DNA from: Ehretia macrophylla
Lineage: Eukaryota > Streptophyta > Magnoliopsida > Boraginales > Ehretiaceae
Assembly: GCA_037974665.1 (NCBI GenBank)
Contig: CM075767.1
Coordinates: forward strand, 25,693,498 to 25,757,497
Direction of reading: 5' to 3'
Length of the DNA: 64,000 nucleotides
Shown here: positions 41,874 to 54,064 of the stretch, one piece after another
Layout: the number at the start of each line of letters is the position of its first letter
How positions within the stretch are numbered: the first letter of the stretch is position 1
Made by a program: the position numbers and the translations under genes
Notes under the pieces: model-generated
Seen by the model: only the letters and a program-made list of their open reading frames with translations
The model's database searches: none
What the model was told of the DNA's origin: nothing

Positions 41874-44800
41874 CGAGTAACATACCACTAGACTGTGGAC
41901 TTCTTTTGCTGGCCATGATTATTCCAGATTAATAGGTCTCAAGTTTCGGAGAATTTTTTTTTTTAAAAAAACTATCCATTCGATGCCTTCTACGATTTAT
42001 ACTATGTTTGGATTCATTTTTTTAGAGGAAAGGAAAGCAAGGGGATGAAAGTAAATGAATGAGAAGAAAGTAAATGGAAGGGATTAAAAGAAGCCTTCTA
42101 TAACTTTTAATGAATAATTTTGCAATCCTCCTAATTTGGGGATTTATGAAAGGAAATGAAAGTTTTAATTGTCCCTAATATTTATATAATTTCAATAACA
42201 ATGGATATGAATAGAGAAATTAATTAAGTAATTTTACATTTAAAATTATGCTTTCATCTCCTTTACTTCTCTAAATTGAACAAAGAATCTTAAACGAATC
42301 CACCACAGTGTTTGCAATCTAAAGATGAAATTCCCTTTCATTTTCTTTCCTTTATAATTTTTACCTCTATCTTACTTTTCTTTCCTTAGTTTTCCAAGCG
42401 GATCCATCATAGTGTTTGTCCTGGTGAAGCCTTGAGATTTATGGACCAAAAAAAAAGAAAATTTCGAGACATTTTTCAAGGGACCCCAAATGCTATAGGG
42501 ACAATACATTAGATGATTTTTTTTTGTCATTAATGTAAGAAATTCTTTAATAATTTATGTGAAAACAATTAATACATAAATCACTATGACGCCCAATAAC
42601 TTAAGAACTTTATAATTTTCACATACTTGATGAAAGAAATGTGTACTTGATCAATTGTAGTTTTTTAATGCGGACTTTTATTCTACAATTTAAAATAACT
42701 GATTTCTCTCCCTTTCTCACTTTACTGTTATGTAGGCTTTTGATGGAGAAAACATACGCTTGTTATAAGTCAAAGAGAAGACCAGATTCTGAATATATAT
42801 ATTAAGTGAACGGGTGTCTTCTATCAAGACAGACCTAATCAGAATAGGCACCTCTTAGCCAATAGGATTTAAGTATATACTTTATGTACTAAACCTATTA
42901 ACTTATTAGATAAATAATTATCTAATTAATATTCACAAGATCCTTTTATTTGTACGTGGGCCATAATAATTCTTACAATTAATACATTAGATGATTGACA
43001 TCACATTTTTTGTACGATTCATGATTCGTATTTTTTGATTTGATTTAATTTATGAGCAAAACAATTTGAATTGATATGTGAATTAGGAAAATTCTTCCAT
43101 CAGTACAAATTGGTCGGTTAGTTTCTCACATGACGGGTGAAATCTACACATGTAAGTTTTATCAATATATAAGAGATTAAAATCAATTTGAATTAATTGA
43201 AAAGTTTTCCCGTAAATTGAGAATAGTACAAGAATCGCTGCCGAATCATAACTAATGTGCTGTATCAAATTGGTCACAGCCGACACAAAAAAAAGGTCAC
43301 ATTTTGTTTTTGAAAATTTTATTTTAATTAAAAATGATTAAACCATAACAAATCTTAGTCGATCATAATAAAAAAATTCAAACATTTTTTTTTGACTAAA
43401 AAAAAAATACAAACATGAAACACCTACCTTGTTGAATAAAAAAAAAAGTTAATGGACGGAATCAAAATCATACCAACACAAACACCTCTTCTAGTGCTGC
43501 TAGAGAGAATCCTTGGGGAAGACTGAAGATAAATGTGATGGAAAGCAGGGTTGGCTGTTATTCTTCATATTTTTTTTTCTTACTGATAATTATCTATTTT
43601 TAAAGTTCATGCAAAATATATTTCGACATCCACTTTGATATTCCGACAAAAACAATCTACTTTAATATAATTAATCGGTTCAATTTATGATTCAAAACGA
43701 TTCACAATTCTTAAAAGAATATCTCAATTCAAAGAAAGTCTTTAAAACGACCGTGAGTCTCACTCTTTCACTCTAGCAGGCGGTCGATCACGCTTTGGGC
43801 TAGAGCCTACACAGTGTGTCTAGAACGTTAAACATCCCAAACATTTTGAAGACTTTCTTCTTAATTCATAGTGTGATTTATAATTTGATAACTATGTTTG
43901 ACACAAAAATTGTTCTTTTTTCAGAGATTGAATATGAAAGTTTGTTTAGAAGGATAGGCTACACTTTGGGGATAGTCTTAAAAATGTTTGTGAACTGCAC
44001 TATTAATATGACACATAAATTCATGCGCGAAGTAGGAACTACACTTTTGTGTTTGAGACATTAAAATTTTCTTTAAACATTTTCTCTGCGTAAGCAGGAC
44101 AATGACATGTGTCACACTTGGGGATAAGATCCATTACTTCTAAAATTAGAAAGATTCTGCCAAGAAACCCTCGTAGAAGTTAGGACAATTGATTTAGTTT
44201 GAAGTTTCTGAAACGATTGGTCCTCCACAAATATCTCATTTGCCTTCACTATTCAGCCAGAGGTCACATGAGCTGGGGATGCCAGACGTCAAAAAGCCCA
44301 TTGTTTGAAGGTTTGAGGACAGCAATAAATTGAAAAGTTGGCAGCATTAGCTATTGACACCACGATCAACATACATTCATCCCTCCCCTGGAACGGCTGC
44401 CTGGTAACCCCACGTGGTACTCATCATCCCATTATGGTCTTAACTTACGTCCCAAGTGCCTAGGTCAATCCATATTATATATTTTTTTTCCAAAGAAAGA
44501 TATAAGATCGTATATATATATATATATATAATTAGTAAAATTTAATCTCATAACTTCTTACAAATATTATAAATATTATGTCGCTAAATCAAATAGTCTT
44601 TGGCAATTTATATCATTCAATATGAAATAAAAAGGTAAATAAATAAATTTCTATTAAACTGAAACCCCATTTAAAAACTTAATTTATTAAAAGTGAATTT
44701 ATTATATTATTTATTAATTTTAGTACGTTTCATTACGCCACCTCACCTATAGTAGTGATTTGTTTTAAGACTTACATATTGGGATCGAATCAGGGTCTAA

Positions 44801-45337
44801 AGATCAAAGTACGTATTTATATAATGAGAAGAATCAAAGTATGCTTCTATATAATAAGAGAGTTCAATATAATAGTTTTTTTTTAAAAAAAAGAAGTTTT
44901 CTTTTTCTTTTTCCCTTATTAATTCTGGCTTCACCATTGCGTGCACAACTTTTTTAATATTTAATTGGGTGATGACAATAGGTACTGAATCTAGGACCTC
45001 ATAGTAACATGAATTATTTATTAAATTACTATATTATTTAAAAAGTTAAAATAATTAGAAAAAAAAAGAACCATTTGCAAAAGAGGACCTTCACATTGTG
45101 TGCCAAGCAAAGACAAGGTTGTAGCACGTGATTGCGGACTTCTGTAAATGCTCTCATCACAATGTAGACTCAAGTTCCAAAGCGATTGTGTTATTCAACC
45201 CCAATATAATAGCAACCACTGCACAAATTTTATGCATGCACAATCCATTGTTTGAGCTTAGAAAGAACTAAGAAGCTTCTTTTAGTGAAACACAATTAGA
45301 AACAAAGACGTATTATAAACATTGAACTAAGAAGATC
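41874..45337. other. AT-rich intergenic DNA
   Basis: No gene is supported. A possible degenerate inverted-repeat unit lies at about 41999-42424 (left tactatgtttggattc, right reverse complement cactatgatggatcc), with a related word doubled near 42300 and 42405. A (ta)n run occurs at 44512-44531. Confidence 0.4.
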
Positions 45338-45715
45338 ATGAAAAGGAAAAGATGCAATCTTACAAATACTACAAGGAAAGGTAAGAAGAATATTGGGAAA
45401 AGGGTAATTAGGAATAAGAGGAAAGAAGAGGTAGGAAAAGTTGTAGAAGAGAGGAGGGATGTTCAAGAATGTGTGGGGAAGGCAATGGAGGATATTGAGT
45501 GGGATGATTGGCCATGCTTGTGGAATATTAACGCAGTGGATGAGCAAATGCCATGGTGCACATGTTGGTGCCCTTCGTGGAGTGTGGAGTTCATAGGTGA
45601 AGCTTACAATGCTTTGTATAGTGATGTTATGTGGGAAGATGATATTTGGGATTTGAAAGGCATCAAGGATGTTCCTAGTCCACGAATCAAGAAGGAGAGA
45701 GAGAGAGAGTTTTGA
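45338..45715 (+). CDS. hypothetical protein, 125 aa
   Basis: A single-exon ORF with a Lys/Arg-rich N-terminus (MKRKRCNL, then KGKKNIGKR), an acidic middle and a Trp-rich C-terminal half (DIEWDDWPCLWN, WCTCWCPSW, VMWEDDIWDLKGIKD). The aromatic and acidic pattern looks more like protein than noise. I do not recognise a family and see no clear promoter or paralogue. The tail EREREF comes from a (gag)n microsatellite, so the stop may be incidental. It could be a real small gene, one exon of a larger gene, or chance. Confidence 0.35.
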   Translation: MKRKRCNLTNTTRKGKKNIGKRVIRNKRKEEVGKVVEERRDVQECVGKAMEDIEWDDWPCLWNINAVDEQMPWCTCWCPSWSVEFIGEAYNALYSDVMWEDDIWDLKGIKDVPSPRIKKEREREF

Positions 45716-46396
45716 TGTACTTTTTCATAGAAACATGCTTCGAAGAAGTAGGGTTCTCTTTGTTTTTTCCCCTCTTTTTTGTATTTATTTTATTTTTTAT
45801 GTCATTAGAGGTTCAATTTTGTTGTGATATAGGTTACTTTTACTTAAATTTTCTGACTATATTCATTATAGACTTGCATTAACTAGCTACTGACATATTT
45901 GTGCTTCTTTGCTCCTTCACCTTTTAGTTATTGCTTGCTTAACAGATAAGTTGACCAGTTGCTTACATGAATTTGGGTTGTTTTTTTTTACTATTTTTTT
46001 TATTCCACGGAGGCCCAAAGAATCTTTGTGCAAGCTTCTCTAATTGGTCAAATTGCGATTTTACAATTGGAATTTGGAAATATGCTTAAAAAAATTCACA
46101 CGTGGCTACCAGCCTCCTAACTATGATTGTGAATAAGGTTATTTAGGTACTACTTTAAGCAAGTAATTTTCTCTTTGAAATGATTTTAACTAGAAAGATG
46201 AATAGGATTCAATATTTATTATCAACAAAATCTCCATACCATTTCGAACTCAATTCTTTCTCTACCGTTGGTGATTAAAGAAATCAACAAACCACAAATT
46301 CAAATTTTTTTTTTTTTGTCGGTACTAAATCCAATTGATCATGATGGAAAGAATGGTTCAAACTTGAAATACAATTGTGAGTTAAGCTAATGATTG
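45716..46396. other. intergenic DNA, 3' flank of the RBCS pseudogene
   Basis: No gene. It would contain the former RBCS 3' UTR on the minus strand. Confidence 0.4.
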
Positions 46397-47222
46397 TTAG
46401 CAATCAAAGCCTAACATGGATAAGTCATCGAATTTAGTAGCCTGGGGGCTTGTAGGGTATGCCTTCTTGGCTTCCTCCAATTCCTTCAAGATTCGAGAAG
46501 AATCGTTGCATCGGAGTTTCCACATGGTCCAATATCTGCCATCGTAGTAACCAGGGGACCTATGGTGCTCACGGTAGGCGAATCCGTGCTGCAAACGAAA
46601 CAGAAAATTAATAAAAAAATCCGAACATTATCAGATATCATTCTATTCTCATCATCCTATTTTATTATCTTTTAAATAAATACTCAATTAATATACGAAA
46701 ATAACATAAAGTTATAAATAGGTGATGAAAATTATAAGGTGGTATCTAACATTTTCTTTTTCTACTAACCTAGTCAGTGTCATGTATGCTTGTGGATAAT
46801 CCTTATAGGGGCACTAAAGAGAAATGTCCTTTCTAATCACATGATCTTATGTGTATACTTAGTTGGTTATTAAGTTAATAACTTTTTTTGTACTTTTATC
46901 TTTTTCTCTTAACATGTCAACTAAGCATACACATATAAGAAATGATAAATATATGATAAAGAGGGTGATATCTTATAATGCTCGGTGCTAAAATATATTT
47001 GCCAAAATTTTGGCCACGTACCAATTTTATTTCGAGGCGTATGAATTAATCTTTCTGAACCATGTTAAATGTGCTGTTTAACTTAAGGAATGATATTAAA
47101 AGTGAATGGAAATGGAAATTACCTCCAACTCGAATTCCAAGCAAGGAATCCATCCCATGCCAAAAAGGTAGTCGACTTCCTTTGCCAATTGGTCGGGAGA
47201 AAGATCAGGAAGGTAAGAGAGT

Positions 47223-47289
47223 ACTCTAAATGATAGCTACGATCCGAATTAGTGACAGACCGCTGGTAAAATCAGTTTTTCTTGTAGTG
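47223..47289 (-). mobile_element. CACTA-end insertion in RBCS exon 2
   Basis: 67 bp inserted in the codons for YETLSYL. On the coding strand it starts CACTACAAGAAAAACTG, the terminal motif of CACTA elements, right after GAGACT, and the downstream flank repeats ACT (a 3-bp duplication). The other end lacks the expected inverted terminus and instead holds about 21 bp, 47243-47223, nearly identical to nearby intron sequence at 47373-47353. A truncated CACTA end with filler DNA from a repair event is my reading. Confidence 0.6.
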
Positions 47290-47783
47290 AGTCTCGTACT
47301 TCTTCTTATTCAATGGAGGCTAAACGTACAATTAACCGAATTCTATTAGCAACCTAAATGAGAGCTACGATCCAAAAAAACAAAGAAAAAAATACTAAAT
47401 GAGAGCCAAGAAATTTTAGTTGTCAACAAATTCAACGCGTGCAATATAACCAAACATAATGTTAATTTTCACCTTATCTAAAAGTTTAAACTTAAAGAAG
47501 GGTTTGTTATTATATTTATTTATTATTATCAACACACCTCCTCACGTGTAGGTGAAATTTATTTTTGAGTTTAGAATGTATACATTTTTTCCTTTTAAAT
47601 TGATGGCGGTAAGACTTGAATCCAAAACCATTTTATAATCTGGACTATAATATCATCTTAAATAAGGACTTCATCTCTAATGGAATGAAATTTATTAATA
47701 TATTTGTTTATTATCTTTAACATATAGTCTCATCATGTGCGAAATTTGGTAAACATGCAAAATGAGTGTTTATTAATTTTTTC

Positions 47784-48813
47784 GAGTAAATCCCATTTTC
47801 CCCCATAAGTTGTTGGATAAAACCCAAACACCCCATGAACTTATTATTTTATCCAAACTGCTCCATGTCTTTAAACCAAGCCAAGCAAAGGCTTATGAAA
47901 AAGGTCATTTAGATTTTTCCTTTTTTGAAGAAAAATTAAATACAAAAAGTAAGGGTGTGCTTAAATCTGAATAAAAAAGAAAGACAAAAATTAAATACAA
48001 AAAGTCTGCCGATGTGCTTAGATCTGGAAAAAAAAAAGGCTTGGAATTGTGGTTATTGTTGTAAAAAGAAAATTTAGGGTTTAATTTTCTATTTTTCTAA
48101 TGGAAAGAGGATGATGTAAAGGAGAGGTAGGCTATCAGATTTAATGGGTGGTGATGCAGATTAAGGAGATTTTGGTGACAGAAAGGGTGTAGAAGATCTA
48201 TAAAAAAAAAAAAAAAAAAAAAAGACTTACTCTATAAAAAAAAGAAAAAGAAAAGAAAAGACTTACTCTATAAAAAAAGAAAAGAAAAAAGAAAAGATTT
48301 ACTTCTCAAAAAACAAAAAAAATAAATAAACCCTCGATTTTTTGTGTGAATCAATTTGTTGTTTGTGTGTGGTGTGTGTCAATGTGCATGTGGTGCCTTG
48401 TGGTGTAATTAGTCAAAAACCTCAAGCACCAACTCTGTCAATCTGTGTGGATGCCGTTGGTGTTCCTTCTTTTCTTTTCAAAACAACAAAAACTTAAACC
48501 AAAAGATTAAAAAAAGAAAAATGCCTTTTCATTGGAAGAAACTGAGAGCACAAGACTTTCGTAACTGGTGAGGGATCAAATTCATCAAACGCGTACAAGA
48601 AAAGGTGGTGGAAGTTCATTTGCGCTTGAGGTCGAAACTGGTTTCCAACATCTCATGTGTGTGCGGGTTACAAGGAGAAAGGCCAGATTGTCCTTAGTTA
48701 TTGAGGCTTTGTTTGGCATAATTTAAAGACATAGGGGAGTTTGGATAAAATAATAAGTTCATAGAGGTGTTTGGATTTTATCCAACAACTCATAGGAAAA
48801 ATGGGATTTACGC
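47784..48813. mobile_element. Mutator-like element with about 108-bp terminal inverted repeats in RBCS intron 1
   Basis: The ends gagtaaatcccatttt and (reverse complement) gcgtaaatcccatttt continue as inverted repeats for about 108 bp, sharing agttgttggataaaa and gaacttattattttatcc. Perfect 10-bp flanks taattttttc (47774-47783 and 48814-48823) fit a Mutator 9-10 bp target duplication. The interior holds A-rich repeats (48202-48320) and no transposase, so it is non-autonomous. Confidence 0.85.
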
Positions 48814-49230
48814 TAATTTTTTCTAGCTTGAAAAAATATAGTAGACCGTAGACTTCATATCGACTGTCAATTTTTGCCTTAACTCTCAAATGTGGAATGT
48901 GCCCCACATTCCGCCGGTACAATCAGGCTTTCGAATAGGAGAAAAATTCTGAAAATAGTATCATGTACCTGCATGCACTGAACCCTTCCACCGTTGCTAG
49001 CAAGAGAGGCGATGTCATTTTCCTTGCGGGTCACTGGGAAAGCAGCTGTGGATTTGACGCCAGTGAATGGTGCAACCATGCTAGCACGGTTGACTGAGGC
49101 AACAGCAGCAGTGGACATCATGGAGGAAGCCATGGTCTCTTCTTATTAATTACTACTTACAAAAATGCCTACCTTTACACATCCTTTCTTCACTCGGTTG
49201 GAGAGGAAGAGGTCTGTTGCTTCCTTCAAG

Positions 49231-49237
49231 ATTTATA
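49231..49237 (-). promoter_or_regulatory. TATA box of the RBCS pseudogene
   Basis: TATAAAT on the minus strand, 98 bases upstream of the ATG. The copia LTR begins at 49248, ten bases further upstream, so the core promoter is cut off from the rest. Confidence 0.65.
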
Positions 49238-49247
49238 GCAATGGATC

Positions 49248-49694
49248 TGTTAAATGTTAATACTCATTACCGCCATTATGCTAGAAAAATGTGGAACTTT
49301 TGCATCTATTCACCGGCATACTAGAAGCATCTCAAGAATTCAGCATCACAAGACTTCAAAAATGTTCTAGAAATTTGACAGTTAAAGATACTTGGTAATA
49401 AAGCTAAAGATTAGTCTAGAATGTCGGTTGCACACCGACTTAGTTAGAAAATTCTGGAGCATGCTAGCACCGACTATGATGTAGTATAAATACAAGGTGA
49501 GCTCAAGTTGAAAACAAGCCGCAGAAGCTAGCTACTAATCATCATCACATATATTCTAATAATCTATTCTCCATATAAAGTCTTCCTTCACTTTATCAAT
49601 TGCTGTTAGATATTCTATTCCTCCAACAGTTATACCCAAGCTTCATTCTTCAGCTATTTAATCGTTCCACTACCCCATTACCCAAATACCAACA
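49248..49694 (+). repeat. 5' LTR of the copia element
   Basis: 447 bp, starts tgttaaatg and ends accaaca; contains tataaata near 49490. The primer-binding site tggcatcaggacttgg (49696-49711) follows; it resembles the usual initiator tRNA-Met site. Confidence 0.92.
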
Positions 49695-50896
49695 GTGGCA
49701 TCAGGACTTGGTTGGATTTCTAACAAGCTTCCGCTAAATAAAAAAATTTAAGTCCTCCAATAATCTTAAACTAGAGGTGGCATTTAGGTCGGATCAACAC
49801 AGACTCAACTCAATCTAATATACAAAAATTTGGACCTAATTTAGCTCGATTGAAAGTGGGTTCGACTCGATCTAACCCACCACATATAGGTGAGTCAAGT
49901 TGGATCATATATTTTTTAGTCCAGTCCATTTGTGTCCAAGCCTAACCCAACTCAGCCTAACTCAGCTCGAACCCAACACAGGTCCAGTTCGAGCCCAACA
50001 CAAATCCAATTCGAACTCAAATAAAACCCATATTGAGCCCAACTCAGGCCTAGCACAATATAAGTATAATTGGAGCTCATTTATTACAAAAATTAAATAT
50101 TATTCATTAAGACTGATACCTTTTTTTTAGACAAATTAACAAGTCGTAGTAACTTTTTTTTTGAAAAATATAATAATAAAAAATAGCAAATTTATTTTTT
50201 AAGTTGATACGAAATAACTTGTTATTAAATCTTTTCTATGATATTGTAAATTACAACTTGTAATTTTAATTCAAAAAATATATATATATACAAGTCAAAA
50301 TTTAAAAAAACTATATGTATGCATACATATAGTTTAGTTGAAGAAACGTGCTCTGATTATGTTGACTAACAAAAAAAAAAAAAAAAAAAACAAGAAACAA
50401 ACATGTTGCAATCTTGCAGTATGTACAGTGCAGACTAGCAATTTTGATGCAAAGTAGCCGTTGGCAACGTATCACAGATATGTTGCCAACGACTACTTGG
50501 CCTTTCTTTTTAATATGTTGCAGCTACTTGGCCCTTTTTAAAAAAAGATTGAATCCTTTAAATTTTTTTATTTATATTTAATTTTGGTCGTTTAATTATT
50601 TTTATAAATACCTTAACCATTTTTCATTCTTCTCACACTAAATTAATCTTTTTTCTCTCAATTTTCTATATATCTTTAAGTGTTAAGTATTTATACAAAA
50701 TTCAAATTCCAATTGTTCAAAGTTAATTTTAATAGTCTCGAATCTCAATTCTCAATTGTTCAAAGCTTCAAACCTGATTCAACATTCAAGTGGTCAATTT
50801 ATTTTCAAGAAGAGGAGTTTCACTTTTCTTCAATTGAACTTTATTAAGATATTCTTTTAATTATAATAGTAGTTTTATTGTAATATATATTTTGAT

Positions 50897-52842
50897 TATG
50901 AATCCTTATTCTCAAAGTAGCACTTCACATCTTGAATTGGAAAATATAATATTGCACAATCACAATCAATATTACAATAATTTATTGACCCTAATTTGCC
51001 TACTATCCCTAACACTAATCCTAAAGGAGGTAGCGGTACAAGTTCAAATGTGTGGAAATATTGTATTCAAGATAAGGAAAAAAAAATTGCTACTTGTAAT
51101 ATTTACAAAAAAATATTTTCTTTTAAAAACAAATTTGGAACAGGTACTTTAAAAAGACATTTGGAGTGTATCCAACCCGATTTATTTAATGATGAAATTC
51201 AAACTCAATTAGATGTTTTTTCATCCAATTGTGTGACTATTTTTCGTTATTCACATAAAGTAGATAGGAAAAAATTAGCAAAATTTGTTCTTATATCTGA
51301 AAACCATTTAATTCTGGTGAAGATCCTGCTTTTGAAGCTTATGTAAAAAAGGCTTTACAGCCTGCTTTTTTAAGAATTCCAAGAAATACTTTAAAAAAAG
51401 ATTTTTTTTTCAATTGTTAATGAAGGAAAAGAACTTTTGCAAGCAACATTTTCCTCTCTTTCAACTAAAATTTGTTTGACATGTGATTTATTGGAGTAGT
51501 AGAGCTGATCTTCCTTTTATGTGTATAATTGCTCATTGGATTGACCCTAATTCATGACCAAAAAAAAAAAAAAAAAGATTGACCCTAATTGGAATTTACA
51601 AAAAAGAATTCTTTCTTTCCATGTTTTTCCATATCCACATAATTATACCAACATTTATACTTCTATGTTAACAGTTTTAGATGAATATAATATTTTTGAT
51701 AAAATACTTTTCATCTCATTTGACAATGCGATCAACAATACTTATTCTATACGTTTACTTCAAAATTTGTGTAAACCAATTTTAAGTGAATTTTTTTTTT
51801 CATATTCATTATTGTTGTCATATTTTGAATTTATTATTTATGTGTTCAACTTGGTCTAGATAATCTTCGCCCTCAAATTCAAAAAGTTTCAAGTGGGGTA
51901 CGATTTTTTAGATCTGATCCATCCAAAAATTAAGAATTTCATGATTTATGTCAATAATACAAACTAAAATCAAAGAATATCCAAGGTGACTGGAAGTTAG
52001 ATGGAATTCTACTTATAAAATGTTAAATGACCTTATTCCTTATAAAGATATTTTTTTACAAATTTATAACAATTCACTTGGACATGATCAGTCTGATAAA
52101 TGGATAGAAGATGTAGATTGGGAAAAAGCTATCATATTTTGTAATTTTTTAAGTGTTTTTCATGACATGGCAAAATTACTTTCTGGATCATATTATCCTA
52201 CTTCAAATATGGTACTTTATGCATTGTGGAAAATATCTAATGTTTTATCAGAACATGAAGATCATTTTCTACTTCAACAAATAATTTATGACATGAAAGA
52301 AAAACTTTAAATTATTTTGAAAATGTACCTATAGTTTATTGTCTTGCTGCAATTATGGATCCTAGATTAAAATAACCTGTTGTTCATTTTACGACAATAT
52401 CATTCAAATATGCGAAATAATGAAATTGATAACACTCAAACTTGGAATGAAATTTGTTCAACTTTAACATTATTAGTCAATATGTATGTAGCACAATATA
52501 CTAATGAGACTTCCTTTTCATCTTGGTCTTTAAGTAGTACTAGTAGTAAAAAGTCTGATACAAAATTTCTTCAACTTTTTAAAAAAACAAAAACTGGTTC
52601 TTTATCATCACAAATTAATGAATTAGATTTTTATTTGGCAATGATGTTTCCATCAGATGACTTTGATCTTGATTTCTATGGATTGGCCTGGTGGAAAGCA
52701 CAATCTAGTCAGTATCCTGTACTTTCTATCATGGCCCGTGATCTACTAACAATTCTGGTGTCTACTGTAAATCCGAAAGTGCTTTTAGTCTTGGTCGCAG
52801 GATATTGAGTGAGTTGAGAAGTAGCTTGGCACCAGACTCACT
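50897..52842 (+). pseudogene. hAT transposase pseudogene (Ac / RICESLEEPER type)
   Basis: Fragments in order: an N-terminal BED zinc finger (VWKYCIQ then GTGTLKRHLE) whose second zinc Cys is Tyr (CNIY); a central region with LPFMCIIAHWIDP and TSMLTVLDEYNIFDK; DWEKAIIFCNFL and SGSYYPTSNMVL; then the C-terminal hAT dimerisation region ending LAWWKAQSSQYPVLSIMARD. After that a frameshift puts the SAFSLGRRILSE part in another frame. At least five stops or frame changes interrupt the roughly 650-residue gene. It cannot encode an active transposase. Confidence 0.88.
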
Positions 52843-53399
52843 ATAAACACTGGTATGTGACAAAGATTGAGTTTCTGCAAAAAATATAATGAAACATCTT
52901 ATTAAACTTAATATTGACATTCAACAAAAAGACAAGGTTTAACAGAAAATCAGCTAATGCTCCAGTCGAAAGATCAATGTTGACAAATAAAGATGGAAGA
53001 TCGAAGTTATTGAAGATTTAATATTTTTTTAGAAGAATAATATTTTTTTATGTGTATTTTATGTCTTTAACTTAATTGTAAGTTGCGATTATCAAGTTAG
53101 TGAATAAAGTTTAAGGTATTATTTTTTTTTAACTTTATGTAATTTATGTTGCAATTATTTAATTAAGTGAATAAAATTTGAAGTATTATTCAAAAATTTG
53201 CTTTATTTTTCTCTTTTTATTTAGTAATATACACTTACTTGAATACGATAATTTATATATTGATTAATTTATACTCAAATAAATTTGCATTAAACCAATT
53301 TTTTATCTTTTTAAATTTTTGAAAATTTAAATTTAAAAAAAAATTCATAAAAATACAACTTATCAAAAACATTAAATAACTTAGCAAAAAAATAATCAT

Positions 53400-53610
53400 A
53401 AAATAAAAATAAAAATAAAAACATCCCAGAGTGGGACGTGATGTCACTTGTTAGGGACGTGTCCCTCTACCAAAAAAAAAAAGATATCAACTCCCTTAAT
53501 TTAAGAGGGACTTGGCATCCCTAGGACATGAAGTCCCTCTGAAACAGAGGGACTTAAGTCCTTCTGTTTTACAGGGACAAGTCGTACGACATGTCCCTGT
53601 AAACAAATGA
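53400..53610. repeat. gggac/gtccc palindromic cluster in the hAT interior
   Basis: Several copies of agggac and gtccct words in both orientations, forming short hairpins, with an A-run at 53471-53482. Possibly a small inserted element; no clean termini seen. Confidence 0.4.
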
Positions 53611-53818
53611 ATATAAGTACTAACTTACGTTATGCATCTCTGTAATAAAAAGACATTTTGTTTCTTTTATACGATTTTATTTTTTTATAATTGTAATTTG
53701 TATATGTAATTTTTCTTATATATAGTTAATGTATTCAATTTTATTTTACTACAAAACTATATATTTATTTTACTACCTATTGTCTCTTTATTTTACAATA
53801 AGAGAATACACAATATCT

Positions 53819-54064
53819 ATGACTATGGGCGGGGGAAGAAAATCTTTCACAACGATTACGTTAGATGTTTGGAATTATTTTGCTTATTTTGAAGAACATG
53901 GGTATGTAATTTGTAACTATTGTGAACGTAAATATATATTTCGTCGTCAATTTAGAACTGGAACGCTTGCAAGACATCTTGTATCTCAACACTCAAATGT
54001 TCCAAACTATTTCAATCCTCAACCACCACCACCACCACTACCAGCAGGCCCAACACCCACATAA
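53819..54064 (+). CDS. short BED zinc-finger ORF inside the hAT element, 81 aa
   Basis: The ORF from MTMGGGRKSF carries a complete BED-type finger: VWNYFAYF, CNYCERKY (C-x2-C), GTLARHLVSQH (H-x4-H), then a Pro-rich tail ending in a stop. All four zinc ligands are intact, unlike the transposase at 50897, and there is no premature stop. It is a second, unrelated-in-sequence BED domain in the same transposon. It could be a truncated second transposase N-terminus, a piece captured by the hAT, or an accessory DNA-binding protein. The frame may open further upstream at 53729 but that part is low complexity. Confidence 0.5.
   Translation: MTMGGGRKSFTTITLDVWNYFAYFEEHGYVICNYCERKYIFRRQFRTGTLARHLVSQHSNVPNYFNPQPPPPPLPAGPTPT

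Larger units (their letters stand above)
46397..49133 (-). pseudogene. RBCS: Rubisco small subunit pseudogene
   Basis: The dicot RBCS layout of three exons is intact: exon 1 49133-48969 (transit peptide [13 protein letters not shown]... to GGRVQCMQ), exon 2 47325-47123, exon 3 46588-46397. Intron positions (after VQCMQ and after FELE) are the standard ones. Exon 2 keeps [18 protein letters not shown] and [11 protein letters not shown]; exon 3 keeps [20 protein letters not shown]. Breaks: the intron 1 acceptor AG is AC; the second codon of exon 2 (Trp) is TAG; a 67-bp insert splits exon 2; exon 3 has lost 9 nt around the PMFG motif and about 60 nt before the terminal YKPPGY, which now lies out of frame at 46434-46451. 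Intron 1 (1643 nt) holds a Mutator-like element. A functional protein (about 180 aa, stroma, L8S8 Rubisco) cannot be made. Confidence 0.95.

Noticed and set aside
41999..42424. Another MITE (tactatgtttggattc ... ggatccatcatagtg)
   Set aside because: Inverted similarity of the ends is weak and no target duplication could be found; noted only as a possible degenerate element.
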